From: UTCHB3 sp964431385
Lineage (GTDB): Bacteria; Bacteroidota; Ignavibacteria; Ignavibacteriales; Ignavibacteriaceae
Assembly: GCA_964431385.1 (NCBI GenBank)
Contig: CAYSJM010000007.1
Coordinates: 1 to 64,000 of the forward strand
Direction: 5' to 3'
DNA: 64,000 nucleotides
Below the pieces are notes generated by a model that did not search any database, was not told the DNA's origin, and was given only the letters and a program-made list of their open reading frames with translations. Position numbers and translations under genes: made by a program. The first letter of the stretch is position 1; each line of letters begins with the position of its first letter. Positions 62,102 through 64,000 of this stretch are shown in pieces.

Positions 62102-64000
62102 TTATCTTCTCCCACTGAAGAAATTATCTGATTTTTCAAGTTTAAGGTCCTGCAATTGCGGGGCTTTAACCTTGATTTCAAACCTGTAACCTGTGTAAGT
62201 ACCCACAGGATTCCATACAAAATTCATTATCCAGCAATGGAGATCTCTGCTGACAACTATTTGAGGTGCAGCAAATTCTTTATTCTCAAAGTCGTAGCTT
62301 CCCCCCATTGAGAATTTCCAATACTTGGTCAGATTAAAGTTAAGATCAGCTCTAAGAGTGGTATATTTTAATATTTGGACCGGAGTAACTCTATTTTCGT
62401 TATAGTTAAATGACAAGTTCAGCGACCATGGAATAGAAAAATCAGGATCAACATCCGCATACAGCCCTTGATAATTCCTGTTCTGATAATAAATCTTTTG
62501 CTCGACATTTACAGAATCCTTTTTAGCATTAGATTCCGTCCGTTCACCCGTTAGAGTTGCAGATGCAGAAAAATTAAAATTACGCAATTGAAGCAAACCC
62601 AGACCCTCTGCAATCAAGAACTTATTTATCTCTCTTCCGTTTTCATCCCAAACATAGGGGCTAAACACCGCGGAGCCGGAGAGACTGAGAAAATCGAGAA
62701 CCTGTGTTCTATAATCGAGGAATAAATTTGACAGTTTAAGGGAATCGGCGGCGAAGTTGTATGAAATGCCTCCGTTAAGATTCAAAAGTTGAATTTTTTT
62801 CTCTTTTGAAGTGGTGTCCGTCAAATCAGGTTTCGTTTTGATCTCAAAAATATTCGAGATGCCCAGCCGCATACTTTGCTGTTCACCCATTGAGGCACCA
62901 CCAAAAATTTCCCGTTCATATTTGTTATACTTAACTGATTTGCCCGAGGCATCGACATAAGAGCCATAATATCCCCAGCCGTCACCCGAGAAGTCAGGTT
63001 GGAAATCGTAGCTTAAAGTCGGGATAAAGGTATGTCTCAATGAAGAGACTCCCAGGGTATTAATCGGGAAAATTCCATAAAGTTTTGTTGTGGCAGAAAC
63101 TCCGAGTCTAAAGGTTCTGACAAATCCAAACTTATCAACATCGGAGGTGATAATTGAGTCTTTTAGAGCATTTGATGACATCAAAGAATAGTTATATGAG
63201 TTCATCATATTAGAACTGCTGCCAAAAGGGACATAAATAGAAGTTCGATCAATTTGTTTACTGTACCATAACTCCTGATAGCTCACATTAGGAGTGACAT
63301 TAATATAGCCAATTTTTGGTGAGAGGGAGAAGTTCAGGCTGTGTCTTGCTCCGCCTCTTACATCGAGTTCGCCTGAAATATTTTTGCGATTATTCTGAAA
63401 TTGACCTGTATAGCTTATACCGAGTTTCTCGTACCAGACTTCATCATTTTTTATTTCATCGCTACGAAACGGATAAAAAACTGATTTGGAAAATGAGATG
63501 TTGGGCAACACTTCGGTAATATTTCCATTTTGGAGGTCTTGTTCTCTGCTGTAGTTAATGCTTAAACCGGCACCAAATTCTTCAAAATTTTTGAAATAGG
63601 AGATGTTGGAATAGATATTGTTCCTTAGCAGGTCGTTGTAATTGGAGCTGTTTTGCTTGATATAATTACTTGAGAGAAACTCGATATTGGCATCAATTCG
63701 AGAATCAGGTGTGAGGGGTTGGTTATGGACAAGACGCAACCGCCAATTCTTTTCATCAGTTCTATCAGGATCGGATGATTCCCCTTGATTCAAATTTGAA
63801 TATCCGGCTTCAAGAAACCCTGTAAAATCGTATCTTTTCACATATCGGAAACTTCCGTTTAATCCCCATCCCCCGCGAGTATAATAATCGCCGGTTACTG
63901 TGAGATCGAGGTAGTCGTTAATTGCCCAATAGTAGCCAAATCGTGAGAGATATCGCCCGTAACCCGTACGGTTACCGAACGCCGGAGTTAACAACCCTGA
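62102..64000 (-). CDS. LptD-like outer-membrane protein, N-terminus outside window
   Basis: The frame is open to the right edge, so the N-terminal part is missing; at least 632 residues of the C-terminal part are here. LTPAFGNRTGYGRYLSRFGY and YYWAINDYLDLTVTGDYYTRG match the start of the beta-barrel in the large LptD-like proteins of Bacteroidota. Many aromatic amphipathic strands follow. It probably inserts LPS into the outer membrane. It ends 18 nt after the convergent yajQ gene. Confidence 0.82.
   Translation of the reverse strand, partial: SGLLTPAFGNRTGYGRYLSRFGYYWAINDYLDLTVTGDYYTRGGWGLNGSFRYVKRYDFTGFLEAGYSNLNQGESSDPDRTDEKNWRLRLVHNQPLTPDSRIDANIEFLSSNYIKQNSSNYNDLLRNNIYSNISYFKNFEEFGAGLSINYSREQDLQNGNITEVLPNISFSKSVFYPFRSDEIKNDEVWYEKLGISYTGQFQNNRKNISGELDVRGGARHSLNFSLSPKIGYINVTPNVSYQELWYSKQIDRTSIYVPFGSSSNMMNSYNYSLMSSNALKDSIITSDVDKFGFVRTFRLGVSATTKLYGIFPINTLGVSSLRHTFIPTLSYDFQPDFSGDGWGYYGSYVDASGKSVKYNKYEREIFGGASMGEQQSMRLGISNIFEIKTKPDLTDTTSKEKKIQLLNLNGGISYNFAADSLKLSNLFLDYRTQVLDFLSLSGSAVFSPYVWDENGREINKFLIAEGLGLLQLRNFNFSASATLTGERTESNAKKDSVNVEQKIYYQNRNYQGLYADVDPDFSIPWSLNLSFNYNENRVTPVQILKYTTLRADLNFNLTKYWKFSMGGSYDFENKEFAAPQIVVSRDLHCWIMNFVWNPVGTYTGYRFEIKVKAPQLQDLKLEKSDNFFSGRR

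Overview
The window is a 64 kb chromosomal segment of an AT-rich bacterium of the Bacteroidota/Chlorobi side of the FCB group, most like Ignavibacteria. The evidence is a secreted subtilase ending in a type IX secretion (T9SS) sorting domain of the QNYPNPFNPST type, a GldL/GldM-like membrane motor pair, DUF3822 next to rsmD, a DUF4783 protein, a single-chain archaeal/eukaryotic-type glycyl-tRNA synthetase, many outer-membrane beta-barrel proteins, and one promoter of the Bacteroidota type (TTG-N20-TAnnTTTG). The sequence is a scaffold: a 100-N gap lies inside nuoM. No phage, insertion sequence or CRISPR array was seen.

Layout. 1-8.5 kb holds an edge-truncated secreted WxxGRW protein, a thioredoxin-like protein, a PaaE-type ferredoxin reductase, then a minus-strand run of an MFS transporter, nusB, a YdcF-like protein, a TonB, a VanZ-like protein and the NAD(P)HX repair enzyme. 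8.6-16 kb is the distal complex I module nuoJKLM-N, with an NhaD-type Na+/H+ antiporter and an unknown protein between nuoM and nuoN. 16-17.15 kb is a gene-poor scar with a decayed AAA-ATPase fragment and short intergenic repeats. 17.15-22.6 kb is hrcA-grpE-dnaJ followed by an HhH protein, an unknown membrane-anchored protein, DUF3822 and rsmD. 22.6-25.9 kb (minus) holds a PabA/TrpG amidotransferase, a TPR protein and glyS. 26-29.9 kb holds an NtrB/NtrC-like two-component pair and a metallo-hydrolase.

29.9-38.2 kb is the most unusual locus: a seven-gene minus-strand operon that starts with a GldL-like and a short GldM-like inner-membrane pair. It continues with a secreted GldM-tail-like protein and two tandem copies of a pair of outer-membrane beta-barrel genes (A-B-A'-B'). 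No gldK or gldN is recognisable. It is followed upstream by a DUF2254-like membrane protein and the T9SS-tagged subtilase. I read the operon as a variant T9SS/gliding-type energy-transducing envelope machine; its function is not known.

43.3-46.3 kb is a pyrR-pyrB-pyrC operon. Its leader carries a 26-codon ORF that runs through an intrinsic attenuator and overlaps the pyrR start as ATGA. 46.4-51.5 kb is a lipoprotein, a DUF4783 protein and a very large NtrY-like histidine kinase, preceded by a consensus sigma-54 promoter. 51.6-58 kb holds an AddA-like helicase-nuclease with an apparent Fe-S staple, an amidase and an SpmA-SpmB-like GATE protein. 58-61.3 kb holds two OmpA-family proteins, one with a duplicated barrel. 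61.5-64 kb holds tRNA-Pro(CGG), yajQ and the C-terminal part of an LptD-like protein cut by the window edge. Several convergent or operon ends carry closely similar AGGCTG...CAGCCT terminators.
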